A stretch of DNA of 64,000 nucleotides, from the NCBI GenBank assembly GCA_963693315.1, contig OY856186.1:373369663-373433662 (forward strand). The letters are read 5' to 3'. Position 1 is the first letter of the stretch. Each line of letters begins with the position of its first letter. The notes beneath the pieces are model-generated. The model saw nothing but the letters and a program-made list of their open reading frames with translations. It was not told where the DNA came from and searched no databases. A program made the translations under genes and the position numbers. Shown piece by piece: positions 23,300-33,099 of this stretch. The DNA comes from Diogma glabrata. Lineage: Eukaryota > Arthropoda > Insecta > Diptera > Cylindrotomidae.

Positions 23300-24870
23300 T
23301 TTTAACTGCACCTTACAACATGAAGCAATAATAGCCTCTGTCCGAATTTCCTACAATTCAAACTCACAGATATGCAAATCAGAACTGTGTATGGCTACTG
23401 ACACTTTAGGGTATGCCAGTACAAGATCCCATCTGGTGAAGACGTGTTCTACAAAAAAGACTACTGATACATGATAATGGTTGCATATAGTAGCTACGAA
23501 GTCAACCTCAATGCAAAGCTACTGCTCAATATTAATACTATAGTCCATAGTACCTTAGAAAATCGATCTGGTTACACATTTGACTTACGTCTTTCTTTTT
23601 CACCCGTGCGTTGGTCACGCTCGATAAAGGGATGACTTATTTTACTATTTGTTTCTACATTAAGGGTAATTTAACCAAAGACATTATTTAGTTTACTAAA
23701 GCGATCTTCATAAAGATTGTTATCGTTGAGTTTTTATGTTTGAAAATCGGCTTAAGAACATTTTCGGTAATGCAATAGCAATTAGGCAGTCATGCTAAAA
23801 ACTATCAACTCGCAAACAAATGGCCACCTTGACAGAAATTTACTCACAGACACAAACTTCAATCTTGACAGAAATTTACTCACAGACATAGATGTTAAGC
23901 ACAGAGGATCTGGGTAGAGACGAAAATGCTCTGGCAATCAAAACCTCGGGACTTGAAAAACAAGCTTGGAGGTATAACTAACTCACTTAAATTAACGTAG
24001 ATACGTATTTGTTTAGGCGACAAATGGCCACAATATCCTAGTTTTGGACAACGTTGTAGAATTTTTTCCTAAAAATAGTGAATAGACTTCCCAGAACTCT
24101 CACGATACTGGACGTCATAAACTCAGGGATTTTTGTTGGTAACAGGAAAATTCTAACATTTCATGATAGCAGCAATGATCAACTTCTGATAGCAGGGATT
24201 GATGAAAGATGTAAATAAACGTCCACCCATAGAAAACACACGTAATAGGGAGGGATTAGGGACGAATGATGATTTTGATATTAACAAACATTACTCAAAA
24301 TAAATAAACGAGAGTGCTTAGCACCTATAATGATGGGCGAAGAGAAGTAATTTAAGGACCTTCTGTGTTAATAGCTCGTCAGTACCTAAACACGGGTATT
24401 TGAACCAAATACACTGAACCACATACTTCATTGTCTCCTACGCTAAAGCAAAAAAGTTATGGTACCCGTAATGGTACTTGGTGCAGTTAATTTCATAACC
24501 AAGCCAAAACACAGTAAAAAGACTAAGCCGTGTCAACTGGTGTCAAAAGTGAGATTTTGGAAGTTGAAAATGAGCTGGAAAAGAAATATATCAAAAACTA
24601 TAATCAAGACTATAATTAATTAATAAAAGCCAATACACATCGTGTTGGGAAATAAATTCTGATTTAAATAAATGGCAACTCTTATTTTACAAATTTTATA
24701 GAAAAAACCTATATAAAAACACATATCAATATTGCGTACAAAAAGAAAAAATTTAACACAAAAACACAAACAAAAATTATATAAATCAAAAAAAAATGAA
24801 GCTTACAGTATAACTATGTATGTTGATCCACTTTAAATCCATATAAATGCCAGTCTACCAATATTCCCAA
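23300..24870. other. Spacer with minor repeats; no supported gene
   Basis: A 36-bp unit starting CTTGACAGAAATTTACTCAC is present twice (23,828 and 23,864). The segment 24,536-24,596 (AACTGGTGTCAAAAGTGAGA) is a direct repeat of 19,813-19,873, on the other side of the DNA transposon. The 68-residue frame at 23,268 starts in the transposon end and is not credible. Confidence 0.5.
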
Positions 24871-24872
24871 CT

Positions 24873-25083
24873 TTACATAGTCAAAACCATCAGTTCTTGA
24901 TCCTTATTTTTTTGTGCATTAAATTCAGCACAATTACGTTTTTCATCTTCATGTACTGCGGTCACTAATACCAAACTAGATTTATTTTCCATTTCCATGC
25001 GATATAGCCACGCATGTATATTCAGTATTAAATACAAATTAAATGGTTCGGAATCACAATGTAATTGACTAACACGATCAAAC
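24873..25083 (-). CDS. Candidate 3'-terminal coding exon, unknown product
   Basis: On the minus strand 70 consecutive codons are open and end in TAA (24,875-24,873). The translation reads FDRVSQLHCDSEPFNLYL, then a stretch with NIHAWLYRMEMENKSSLVL and VTAVHEDEKRNCAEF, finishing QELMVLTM. Codon use is mixed (CTG, GTG, ACC, GCA, CGT) unlike the surrounding AT-rich DNA, which argues for selection. The nearest in-frame upstream border is an AG at 25,085-25,084 preceded by a T-rich stretch; upstream of it the frame hits a stop. That acceptor would be phase 2, whereas the sushi exon 0.9 kb upstream ends in phase 1. Either another exon intervenes or this belongs to a different transcript. I recognise no family. 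Confidence 0.4.
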
Positions 25084-26001
25084 CTTTCAAATTTGAAAAT
25101 ACCAAAAAAATGTTATCTTTAATATTAATTTTTTATTAATACTAGTAAAAGAAATTAATGCCAAACCTAACTTAAATAACTTCAAACATGAGTTAATTTT
25201 ATAAACTTAGTTTGAAAATTTAATTAGTTAAGACAATTTACAATAACATTTATGGCACAATACCGAATACACTACTGATAATCAACTTTTTTTTTAATTT
25301 CAATTTAATTTAGCATAAATAGTAAAATTCTCCATTTTTTGTTTCTTCTTCTAATATCCCTTTCATCGTACACAAATTACAAATTCCACATATCAACTCA
25401 ATAAAAAAAATTCAAGCCAAACTATTTCCATGATATATGGAATAAACAATAAACTACAGACAATGATTTCACCTTCCATAAATTTGAACAACCGTATTAT
25501 ATCTACATATAATACTATGACTAAGATTTACAATCAAAAATGTTCATCATTTATGTAGACATAAACATGCATTATTAATTGATATTGAGGGACGCAACAA
25601 AACTGAGAAAATATTAAAATATTATTGACTGACCTGTAGCTCACCAAAATGCTTTTATGTTTGTTTTAATTTCAAGGCCGGAGCCGAAATAAAATAGCAA
25701 ATCATTAGCGAATTTCTTTAAATATGAATAAGCTTATTTTAGAGTAAAATAGGACGTCGTTACAGTGGTCAAAAAGTAGCAAACGGCACTCCAATAAAGG
25801 TTTTGGTGAAGAACAAAGATGTTCCGTACAAATAACTAAGCACTTCCCACATATCCTATAAAGTTAGTAGCTAGTTTTTGATATAAAAAAATTTTTCTTA
25901 CTATAAATTAAACAAATCAATCAAAATGTCATATGTTTTGACTACATTTTTGACATTTCAATTAGTGAAAGAGAATTCAGAACTAACAAAATTTAACTAA
26001 C

Positions 26002-26202
26002 CTTTATGACACATTGGTGGATCACCTTGCCATTCATCTGTTTCAAAATCACAAAAAATTTCACTATCACCATGTAATTTATAACCATCATCGCAGGTAT
26101 AAATAGCACGTGACTCCTCTTCATCATCAACCGATATAAATTTCACTTGTGCATTTTCAACTTTTGGCGGTGTTTCACAATCTTCATAACGACATGATAC
26201 GA
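26002..26202 (-). CDS. Sushi (CCP) domain exon of a secreted/adhesion-type gene
   Basis: The minus strand shows a good acceptor (TTTTATTTCAG ending at 26,203) and donor (AAAG then GTTAGT from 26,001), bounding a 201-bp exon that is phase 1 at both ends. It encodes VSCRYEDCETPPKVENA, then KFISVDDEEESRAIYTCDDG, YKLHGDSEIFCDF and ETDEWQGDPPMCHK. Four cysteines (EDC, YTC, IFC, PMC), the TPP after Cys1, the Tyr-x-Cys at Cys2 and the W-x-G-x-PP-x-C ending define a complement-control protein module; a fifth Cys (VSC) lies just upstream. Symmetric phase 1-1 exons are typical of such extracellular modules. In insects this could belong to a multi-sushi synaptic or cell-surface protein (the Hikaru genki type is one candidate), but the gene cannot be named from one exon. 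Other exons must lie outside or be scattered within the window. Confidence 0.88.
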
Positions 26203-26249
26203 CTGAAATAAAAAAAAATAAATTACATAAACAAAACGCATTCAATATA

Positions 26250-26985
26250 ATATGTATATAATTTTACTATGTGCACATTGTATAAATTGTATTGAAATAT
26301 TGTATCATGTAATTTCATCTTAATAAGAAAATAAAATTATTTTCTTAATTTATATCTACGTGTTCTATTCTATGTGATACAAGACAATTCTCTTAACTTC
26401 CTTTTTTAGTCTTTCTTTCGTATCATTTGTTTGATCTTAAACAATATAACGTATTGTCTTAATCAACTCGTCTATTAGTTTTTCTTTCGGTTCAATGACA
26501 TAATTTTGTAAGATCACAGTTTCCTTGTTTCAGGTGTTATGTTTGTTTAATTTATTTTTGTTTATGTTTGTTCGGTGATAAAAGAGATAACTTATCTTTT
26601 AATTATGATGTTATATCTATGATCTTAGCTATAGCTTTATGGTGTTTGAATGGATCATGGTTTAGTTTTGTTTATAATTTCTATTATGAATCAGACAATG
26701 AAGAAGATTGAGATTTACGGGAGAAGAAAACGGGTTAGAAGAAAGATTGGTTAAATTGTAATTTGTTTCTTGAAAAGATTAAGAGTCTGTTTTTCTTAAG
26801 TCAAAGGAGTTGAGGAGTTAAACCATCAACAAAAAAGGTTTACAAGAAAAAGGCCGATCTTAATTCAATGTCTTATAAGTCCTCTGAATTGCATTTCTTT
26901 AATATTTTGATAATTGTGGAGAGAATTATATACGAAAAAGAATTTTTTTTCAATAGAAATAAAATTCTATGAACACAGAATTTAA
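26250..26985. other. Intron/spacer, no feature seen
   Basis: AT-rich sequence upstream (minus-strand sense) of the sushi exon. No coding stretch or repeat recognised. Confidence 0.5.
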
Positions 26986-27002
26986 GTGTATCTTGTCACT
27001 CC

Positions 27003-28144
27003 ATCGCAATTGAAGTGAAGTTGATTCAAAATTTTCTGTCTAACCGATACATCTCGGTATCTATAGATGGCTTTTCTTCTAAGTCTAAATTAATAACCGC
27101 TGGTGTACCCCAAGGCTCAGTTTTATCTCCCACTTTATTTTTAATTTATATCAACGAACTGTTGCAAATCACCAGTAACCCAATAAATAGTTTTGCAGAT
27201 GATAGTACACTGCACAAGTCATTCGTCCCCCTATCTTCAAAGGGGAAAATGCATGAACGAATAAATCCCGTCCGGAGAGACGCTGCCATAAATGTAAACG
27301 AGGACCTAAAAAAAGTCGCCGATTGGGGTGACAAAAATTTGGTCAATTTTAATTCCACCAAAACACAGCTATTGATTGTTTCCAGATCAAAGACCGAGTT
27401 TCCCAACGATATTTCAATTAATATGTGCTACGACCAAATAGACGAATGTGAAAGCATTCGTTTATTGGGAGTCACAATATCCAATGACTTGCTCTGGAAC
27501 GATCATATAATGGCCATGGCAAAGAGCGCGTCAAGAAAACTCCGCCTCCTCAATAAATGTAAAAAATATTTTACTTCGCATCAATTACTCCACATTTATA
27601 AGTCCTATATTCGTCCCTGTATGGAGTATTGTTGTCAAGTTTGGGGCGCTGCATCTGTTACTATACTGGCTCTTTTGGACTCTGTTCAAAAGCGAGCTAT
27701 ACGAATTGTTGGTGATCGAGATTTAACATTAGATTTTGATTCCCTACAACATCGTCGCACTGTTGCTGATCTCGTTGTTTTTTATAAATATCGTCACCAG
27801 CAGTGCTCGGATGAAATCAGGTCCATAATGCCTCAGACATATGTTTTTCCCCGTTTTACTCGTCAATTGGTTTGTGCGGGCGGTCGGACTGTCGAGATTA
27901 CTCACTGTCATAGTAATAGAATGCAAAGGGATTTCTTTGTGCGTACATCGTACACATGGAATGCTTTGCCCGAAGCAATAGTCTCGAGTGTCTGCAATCC
28001 ACAAAGATTTTAAAAAAGCGTCCACCTATACCTCAAGACGCATGTTGTTGTGGGACCTACGTCTTAAAAGGTATCTATGTGTTGTTGTGACACATTTTGT
28101 AATTCCTAATACACAACACTTTTATTAAAAAAAAAAAAAAAAAA
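27003..28144 (+). mobile_element. 5'-truncated CR1/L2-like LINE with poly(A)
   Basis: The copy begins inside the reverse transcriptase domain (FLSNRYISVSIDG) and runs to a poly(A) tract at 28,127-28,144. It retains AGVPQGSVLSP, SFADDSTL and the thumb/C-terminal region with LGVTISNDLLWNDH, IYKSYIRPCMEYC, RAIRIVGD and TSYTWNALPEAIV. An 18-20 residue tail is cut off by a nonsense change at 28,011-28,013, after which the same frame continues to a second stop. Its 3' end (CATGTTGTTGTGGGACC, TGTTGTTGTGACACAT) is shared with family A at 57,346-57,475. Upstream catalytic Asp block and endonuclease are absent. Confidence 0.9.
27015..28013 (+). pseudogene. Reverse transcriptase fragment (LINE ORF2, C-terminal half)
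   Basis: 332 residues are open from a GTG at 27,015, but that is only the longest frame; no ATG start is expected in a 5'-truncated copy. Residues 30-39 (GVPQGSVLSP) and 60-63 (FADD) are RT motifs B' and C, the latter carrying two metal-binding aspartates. The motif A aspartate lies in the lost 5' part, so this cannot be functional. The C-terminal portion ends WNALPEAIVSSVCNPQRF and stops at a TAA where related elements usually have lysine. Otherwise there are no internal stops, implying a fairly recent insertion. Confidence 0.9.
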
Positions 28145-28176
28145 TTGGAAATCGCCATCAGAAGAAAAAAATTACG

Positions 28177-28184
28177 TACCCCAA
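28177..28184. repeat. Candidate target-site duplication, left copy (TACCCCAA)
   Basis: TACCCCAA here is repeated at 32,842-32,849, immediately after the poly(A) of the LINE. This would place the 5' end of the LINE at 28,185. Confidence 0.5.
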
Positions 28185-28699
28185 ATTGGATTACTGGATT
28201 GATTCAGGTAAACCAATTCCCTCGTAGTAGTCAAACAATATAGCAAATAGTCAATCACCAGTGCGTCCCTGTATTCATTGCAGGAGCGGCACGAAGCGAC
28301 GTTTGTTCTCCGTGTTAGAGGCTGTCGAAGCTCATAGTTTTTCCGCTAAGTGGCAGGTTATAATGAAACGTAGTACGGGGAACAAACCCCGACATAAGCC
28401 ATCAATGAGCGATCCACAGTGTTCGAACGTTACAGTGCAGAGGATCAGAACTCTAGTACTGTCGGCTCCAGGGAGCGCGAAGGAAGGCTCACAGCTGTCG
28501 AAATCAAGCAACGTAGGTCGATCAATTAAATCAACGAAATATAATTCAATTTTGATTGTTGTCGAGTGCAGTCGCAAAAAATTTTGTTCTATAAAATTAA
28601 AATAAATTAAAATTAAATAACAAATTGTAAAATAAACGGGAAAGTTTGTTTAAAAAAAAAAAAATTTGGTTATCATCGAAGTGTTATAATCACATAATA

Positions 28700-29644
28700 A
28701 TGACTCGTAAGCCAAACCGTAATCAAGTCAGAAATTGTAGTGATTTCTTAAGCTCAACTAAAGCAAATGTGTCTCAATCAGTCTGTGAAATTTGTAATTT
28801 TAACTTAGCAAAAAAGGATAGAAAAGTTCAATGTGAAACGTGTAAAAAAATATTTCATGTGGAATGTGCTAACGTTAATCGTATTACTTACTCCAACATT
28901 ATAGAGAAAAAAGTCAAATTTAATTGTACTAACAAATGCGGTAAATCTAACGCCAAACGCTTGCCATCAACAGAAAACATCGATAGCGATAACGGTTTCA
29001 CCACTGATGACGAACTAGAGGGCTCAAACAATGCTGCAAAATTAGATAAAATACTTAAAATAAACAAAGAAATGCAAAAAATTCTTTTAAATTACATAAA
29101 ACTCGAAGAACGCGTTGCGACCTTAGAAAATGAAATTGTTGAACTTAAACAAGAAAAACTTAATGATCATGTAGTTTTTGGTGGTATATCTCATTCAACG
29201 GAACAAACTGATCTAGATATCGTCTTAGAAATCACAAAAATACTGCAGGTTCCAGTGACCAAGAGCGATATTATGGAAATTCGAAGAAGCAAAAAAGGAA
29301 AGTCAGAAAATGTTAAAAATGCAAATCCTCCAATTATTGTACAGTTCATCTCACCTATTTTCAAAAATAAATTGATGAAAGCAAAAAAAATTCATGGGTC
29401 AATATTTACTCATCAAATTACAAAAGAAGTTAATTTAGAAAAACAAGTTTTCTTATCCTCATTTCTCACAATGCACAATGTCGAATTATTGAATTATGCA
29501 AAAAAATTAAAAAATGAAGGCTACAAGTATGTATGGTATGATAACTTTAATAATCATGTTTTAATTAAAAAAAATTCTGATTCAATTACTACGGTAATTA
29601 AATCAAAAAATCAAGTTGACGAAATTATTAAAAATAAATTATAA
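28700..29644 (+). CDS. LINE ORF1: PHD-type zinc finger plus coiled coil
   Basis: 314 codons from the ATG at 28,700; the frame is open further upstream only from a TTG in an A-rich stretch, so the ATG is preferred. Residues 29-80 form a C4HC3 PHD-like finger: C29, C32, C45, C48, H53, C56, C76, C80 (VCEICNF, VQCETCKKIFHVEC, NCTNKC). An acidic linker is followed by a coiled coil at about 115-155 (ILKINKEMQKILLNY, LEERVATLENEIVELKQ). The C-terminal 150 residues include VVFGGIS, IMEIRRSKKGK and PIIVQFISPIFKNKLMKAKK, the nucleic-acid-binding region found in many insect LINE ORF1 proteins. The likely role is binding of element RNA in the ribonucleoprotein. The 29-bp gap before ORF2 suggests dicistronic expression. 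It is intact as it stands. Confidence 0.88.
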   Translation: MTRKPNRNQVRNCSDFLSSTKANVSQSVCEICNFNLAKKDRKVQCETCKKIFHVECANVNRITYSNIIEKKVKFNCTNKCGKSNAKRLPSTENIDSDNGFTTDDELEGSNNAAKLDKILKINKEMQKILLNYIKLEERVATLENEIVELKQEKLNDHVVFGGISHSTEQTDLDIVLEITKILQVPVTKSDIMEIRRSKKGKSENVKNANPPIIVQFISPIFKNKLMKAKKIHGSIFTHQITKEVNLEKQVFLSSFLTMHNVELLNYAKKLKNEGYKYVWYDNFNNHVLIKKNSDSITTVIKSKNQVDEIIKNKL

Positions 29645-29673
29645 TTTGCCAAACTCTAACACAAACAAAAATC

Positions 29674-32184
29674 ATGGATTGCACACCTTATAATTTAGTT
29701 GATTGTATTGACATTAAGTATTGCATTAATAAAACCAACAGTAATTTTGATTCTAACTTGAATATTGTTTATTTTAATGCTCAAAGCATTAGAAATAAAC
29801 TCGCTGACATAAAATATTTAATATCGTCATATAGCTTTGTTGTTCATGTAATTGTTTTAACGGAGGTTTTTGTTAATAAAAATGAAATTAATTTGTATAA
29901 AATTGATAATTATACTTCATATTTCTCTACTAGAGAAGACAAGAGAGGTGGTGGTACGGCAGTATATGTAATTGATAGTATTAATTCAGATTTAGCTTTT
30001 GATTTATCTTTTAATTTAAATAATTTTCTTATGATTAAACTCTTAAACATTGATTGCAATATCTTAGCCGTATATCGTCCTCCGTACAGTAATATTGATA
30101 TGGTAAATGAATTTCTTTTGAAATTTGAAGAAATCGTACAAAAAAACAAGAATACTTATATAATTGGGGATTTCAATTTCAATTTACTTAATGAGCACGA
30201 CAATGTTGTACAAGCATATAACAATGTAGTACTTTCTAACGGATACATTATCCTTAATAAGATTGATTCTGAATATGCTACACGTATAACCAATACTTCA
30301 AGAAGCATTCTTGATCATATTATTACTGATATTGTTACTCTAAAGTTTTATTTTTCTATCAATGATAGTGTCATAGGAGATCATCAAATGTTGGTATTTA
30401 GTATCGCCAAGGACAACCTAAATATTCCAAAAACCATTTCCAAAACCAAAACAGTTTTGGAATATGATAAAATTGATAAAGAATTATTTTCAAGGATGAT
30501 AAATGATGCCGAAACATTTGATGATCTAATGAATCTTTGTTCGTCAACTATTCAAAATCATACTAAAACTATAAAAAAAAATATCCCTATCATAAAAGCT
30601 GATCCATGGATCTCAAATGAAATAAAACTATTGCAAAGAAAAAGAGACAAATTTTACAAATTGAAGTGTAAATACAAAACTAACGCTTATCTAAAAGACA
30701 AATTCAATACTTTAAAGAAACAGTTAAAAGATTTGGTAAAGCAATCCGAAACAAAATATTTTGAAAATGAATTAAACAATAATGACTTTAGAAAGGTTTG
30801 GCAAATTATGAACAAACATGTCTTCAAAAAAACTAGAAATACAAATAATATAGCACTTGCACATGAGAATAAAGTATCTACTGATACAAAAATAAATTGT
30901 AATATATTTAATAAATATTTTGTTAATTGTATTAAGTCAATTATTCCAGATAGTGATATAAATATTGATTCCATCTTAAGTCAGCAGGACGATAACACTA
31001 TTGAAATTGTAAGCCAAACAAACCAAGATGAAATCATAGACATAATCACAAAACTAAATCAAAGATCGGCTGTAGGATACGATGGAATCTCGGTGAGATT
31101 TTGTCTATATTTTAAAGATATTTTAGTACCCAAATTGTGCAATTTGATAAACATCGCAATAGCAAAACATGAATTTCCAGACTGCCTCAAAACAGCGTTG
31201 CTGATTCCTATCCACAAAGGTTCGACTAAAACAACTGTGGGTAACTATCGGCCAATTTCGCTATTGAGTACTTTCTCCAAAATTTTTGAGAGTGTTCTTT
31301 TCCGAAGACTAAACAAGTTTTGTCAAGCAAACAACATAATAAGCAACCATCAATATGGATTTTGTGAAAGATCAAGTACACTATCTGCTGTCTCTGAAAT
31401 CGTAAGTGATATCAAAATAGGGCTTGACAAAAAGCAAATGGTAGCATGTCTCTTTATTGACCTACAAAAAGCGTTTGACGCAGTCTGCCATATGATCCTA
31501 ATTAAAAAACTATATGAGATTGGTATTAGAAACAATAGCTTAAAAATGTTTCTTAACTACTTAAACAATAGAAAACAGGCAGTTAAAATAGATTCAATTG
31601 TTGGTGACACTGAAAGAATCACGTATGGAATTCCTCAAGGCTCTTTACTTGGACCACTTCTTTTTAATATTTATATAAATGAAGCACTTTCACTCTGTTT
31701 GAGTTGTAAGGTCGTAATGTTCGCAGATGACATGGCCATAGCATATAATGAAAAAACTTGTAGTGACCTTCGACTTAAAATGCAATCAGATCTTAATCTA
31801 ATATCCAACTGGGTTGACTGTAATCACCTGAAAATAAATGAATGTAAAACTAACTATATGATATTTACAACCAAAAATAAATGTTTGACGGAATTTTCTA
31901 ATTTTGATCTATATGTTAATAGTAACAAGATAAAAACAGTCTATTCCGCCGAATACTTAGGACTTTCCATTGATCCTTATCTCAATTGGAATAATCATAT
32001 AACCAAATTAAAAAACAAAATTCGCACAACCAATTTCATTCTGTATAAAATGAGAAATATACTACCAATAAAAATTAAATACTTGATATTCCATACGCAC
32101 GTTCTAAGCCATATTAGGTATCTGCTCCCAATCTGGGAGGCATTACAGCATGTGCGAGGATCCAGGAAGTTCATGTATTGCTAA
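29674..32184 (+). CDS. LINE ORF2: AP-type endonuclease and reverse transcriptase (frameshifted at its 3' end)
   Basis: From the ATG at 29,674, 836 residues are read. Endonuclease motifs: N35 (YFNAQSIRNK), E64 (VLTEVF), YRPP at 134-137, GDFN at 165-168, DH at 214-215 (ILDHI) and GDHQM at 235-239. The RT domain follows: PIHKGSTKTTVGNYRPISLL (512-531), motif A FIDLQKAFD with D596, GIPQGSLLGP (652-661), FADD with D685 and D686, then YLGLSIDPYLNWNNH. The frame goes wrong after LLPIWE: the last ~15 residues are out of frame, and homology continues in another frame to 32,546. The cause is an apparent single missing G in the GGG run at 32,135-32,137. The enzyme would nick target DNA and prime cDNA synthesis. 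EN and RT are intact; only the C-terminal region is detached. Confidence 0.9.
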   Translation: MDCTPYNLVDCIDIKYCINKTNSNFDSNLNIVYFNAQSIRNKLADIKYLISSYSFVVHVIVLTEVFVNKNEINLYKIDNYTSYFSTREDKRGGGTAVYVIDSINSDLAFDLSFNLNNFLMIKLLNIDCNILAVYRPPYSNIDMVNEFLLKFEEIVQKNKNTYIIGDFNFNLLNEHDNVVQAYNNVVLSNGYIILNKIDSEYATRITNTSRSILDHIITDIVTLKFYFSINDSVIGDHQMLVFSIAKDNLNIPKTISKTKTVLEYDKIDKELFSRMINDAETFDDLMNLCSSTIQNHTKTIKKNIPIIKADPWISNEIKLLQRKRDKFYKLKCKYKTNAYLKDKFNTLKKQLKDLVKQSETKYFENELNNNDFRKVWQIMNKHVFKKTRNTNNIALAHENKVSTDTKINCNIFNKYFVNCIKSIIPDSDINIDSILSQQDDNTIEIVSQTNQDEIIDIITKLNQRSAVGYDGISVRFCLYFKDILVPKLCNLINIAIAKHEFPDCLKTALLIPIHKGSTKTTVGNYRPISLLSTFSKIFESVLFRRLNKFCQANNIISNHQYGFCERSSTLSAVSEIVSDIKIGLDKKQMVACLFIDLQKAFDAVCHMILIKKLYEIGIRNNSLKMFLNYLNNRKQAVKIDSIVGDTERITYGIPQGSLLGPLLFNIYINEALSLCLSCKVVMFADDMAIAYNEKTCSDLRLKMQSDLNLISNWVDCNHLKINECKTNYMIFTTKNKCLTEFSNFDLYVNSNKIKTVYSAEYLGLSIDPYLNWNNHITKLKNKIRTTNFILYKMRNILPIKIKYLIFHTHVLSHIRYLLPIWEALQHVRGSRKFMYC

Positions 32185-32546
32185 ACAAATCGTTAAGAAA
32201 CGTAAAAAATTTACAGTATAACTGTGCTACTGGTCTACTGTACAACAAAGATATTCTACCTGTACAAAAACTAGTAGACTTTGAGATATTGTTCCTTATC
32301 TTTAAAATCAAACATAATCTCATTAAACAAAACTTTGAATTTCGCAAAGTAAGTTCTCTTCATGATTATCCTACAAGATATGCAGATCAGCATTTTATTA
32401 TCCCTTATTTTAGAACCGCCGGTGGTCAAAGTTCTATGGTTTATAAAGGCTTATTAATGTATAACAATCTTCCTGATGACTTAAAAGATGAATCCAGAGT
32501 CAGTTTATTTAAATCAAATTTAAAATCATATATATTTGAAAATTAA
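32138..32546 (+). pseudogene. ORF2 C-terminal segment, displaced by a one-base frameshift
   Basis: Immediately after the G-run the correct frame continues as GGITACARIQEVHVLLNKSL and then NVKNLQYNCATGLLY, LPVQKLVDFEILFLIFK and MVYKGLLMYNNLPDDLKDES to the stop ending at 32,546. The ending (YNNLPDDLK...FKSNLKSYI) is the usual LINE ORF2 terminus. A separate start codon is not needed: the only apparent start is a TTG at 32,178. The frameshift could be a real mutation or an assembly error in a homopolymer. Confidence 0.85.
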
Positions 32547-32841
32547 TTCTAAGTATGCTTAAAATAAAAAATGTGTACGTTTGCTTAAGTTTAGTTACAA
32601 AAATTAAAACGTATGTCTAAATTATATAACCCTAATGTTAAGTAAAATCTAAGTAAATACAAAAGCTAATTTGTCTGTTCTCGATAACTTATTATATTAA
32701 ACTTTACTATAATTATTTGCACCTAGCACAATGTGCTTTTGCAAATATATAAATCGTTTATAAAATTTTATATTTTTATATTGTTAAATTATGTATTAAA
32801 CCAATAATAAATAAACAAAAGCTAGAAAAAAAAAAAAAAAA

Positions 32842-32849
32842 TACCCCAA
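32842..32849. repeat. Candidate target-site duplication, right copy (TACCCCAA)
   Basis: Directly follows the poly(A) of the LINE and matches 28,177-28,184. Confidence 0.5.
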
Positions 32850-33099
32850 CTCCTGTTAAATCAGTCAAAATCTAAGTTAAGACAGAAACTAAGCATAATA
32901 GTGGAGATAAATCCAAGCTAAGCCATGAAATTGCTGTTTTGAAAAAAAAATCAATACTTTAAATTGAGTCAAGAAGCAAGTGAATCGGAAATAACGGATT
33001 ATCTAAACATCGGAAACGATATTAGGATTCGAACAAACGTATCTAGCACATGAAGAACTGAAAAGAAAAAAAAAACAAATTGAATTTTGAAAAAAAACT

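Larger units (their letters stand above)
28185..32841 (+). mobile_element. Nearly full-length LINE (CR1/Jockey-type), ~4.66 kb
   Basis: Order: relatively GC-rich 5' UTR (28,185-28,699), ORF1 with PHD-type zinc finger (28,700-29,644), a 29-bp gap, ORF2 with endonuclease and reverse transcriptase (29,674-32,546, one frameshift), an AT-rich 3' UTR and an A tract at 32,826-32,841. Candidate 8-bp duplications flank it. All catalytic motifs are present. It inserted about 33 bp downstream of the poly(A) of the preceding LINE. The 114-residue frame in the 5' UTR (28,261-28,605) lacks an ATG and is probably not a gene. Confidence 0.88.

Noticed and set aside
23268..23474. 68-residue plus-strand frame
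   Set aside because: Begins in the outer end of the DNA transposon and runs into spacer; no family resemblance.
25997..26245. 82-residue frame starting at an ATG around the sushi module
   Set aside because: The first ~15 residues come from the intron polypyrimidine tract upstream of a clear TTTCAG acceptor, and the last residue crosses a GTTAGT donor. The exon is 26,002-26,202.
27146..28025. Minus-strand frames of 86 and 93 residues
   Set aside because: Antisense shadows of the plus-strand reverse transcriptase fragment.
28261..28605. 114-codon plus-strand frame before the LINE ORF1
   Set aside because: It starts at GTG, lies in the LINE 5' UTR and has no recognisable domain.
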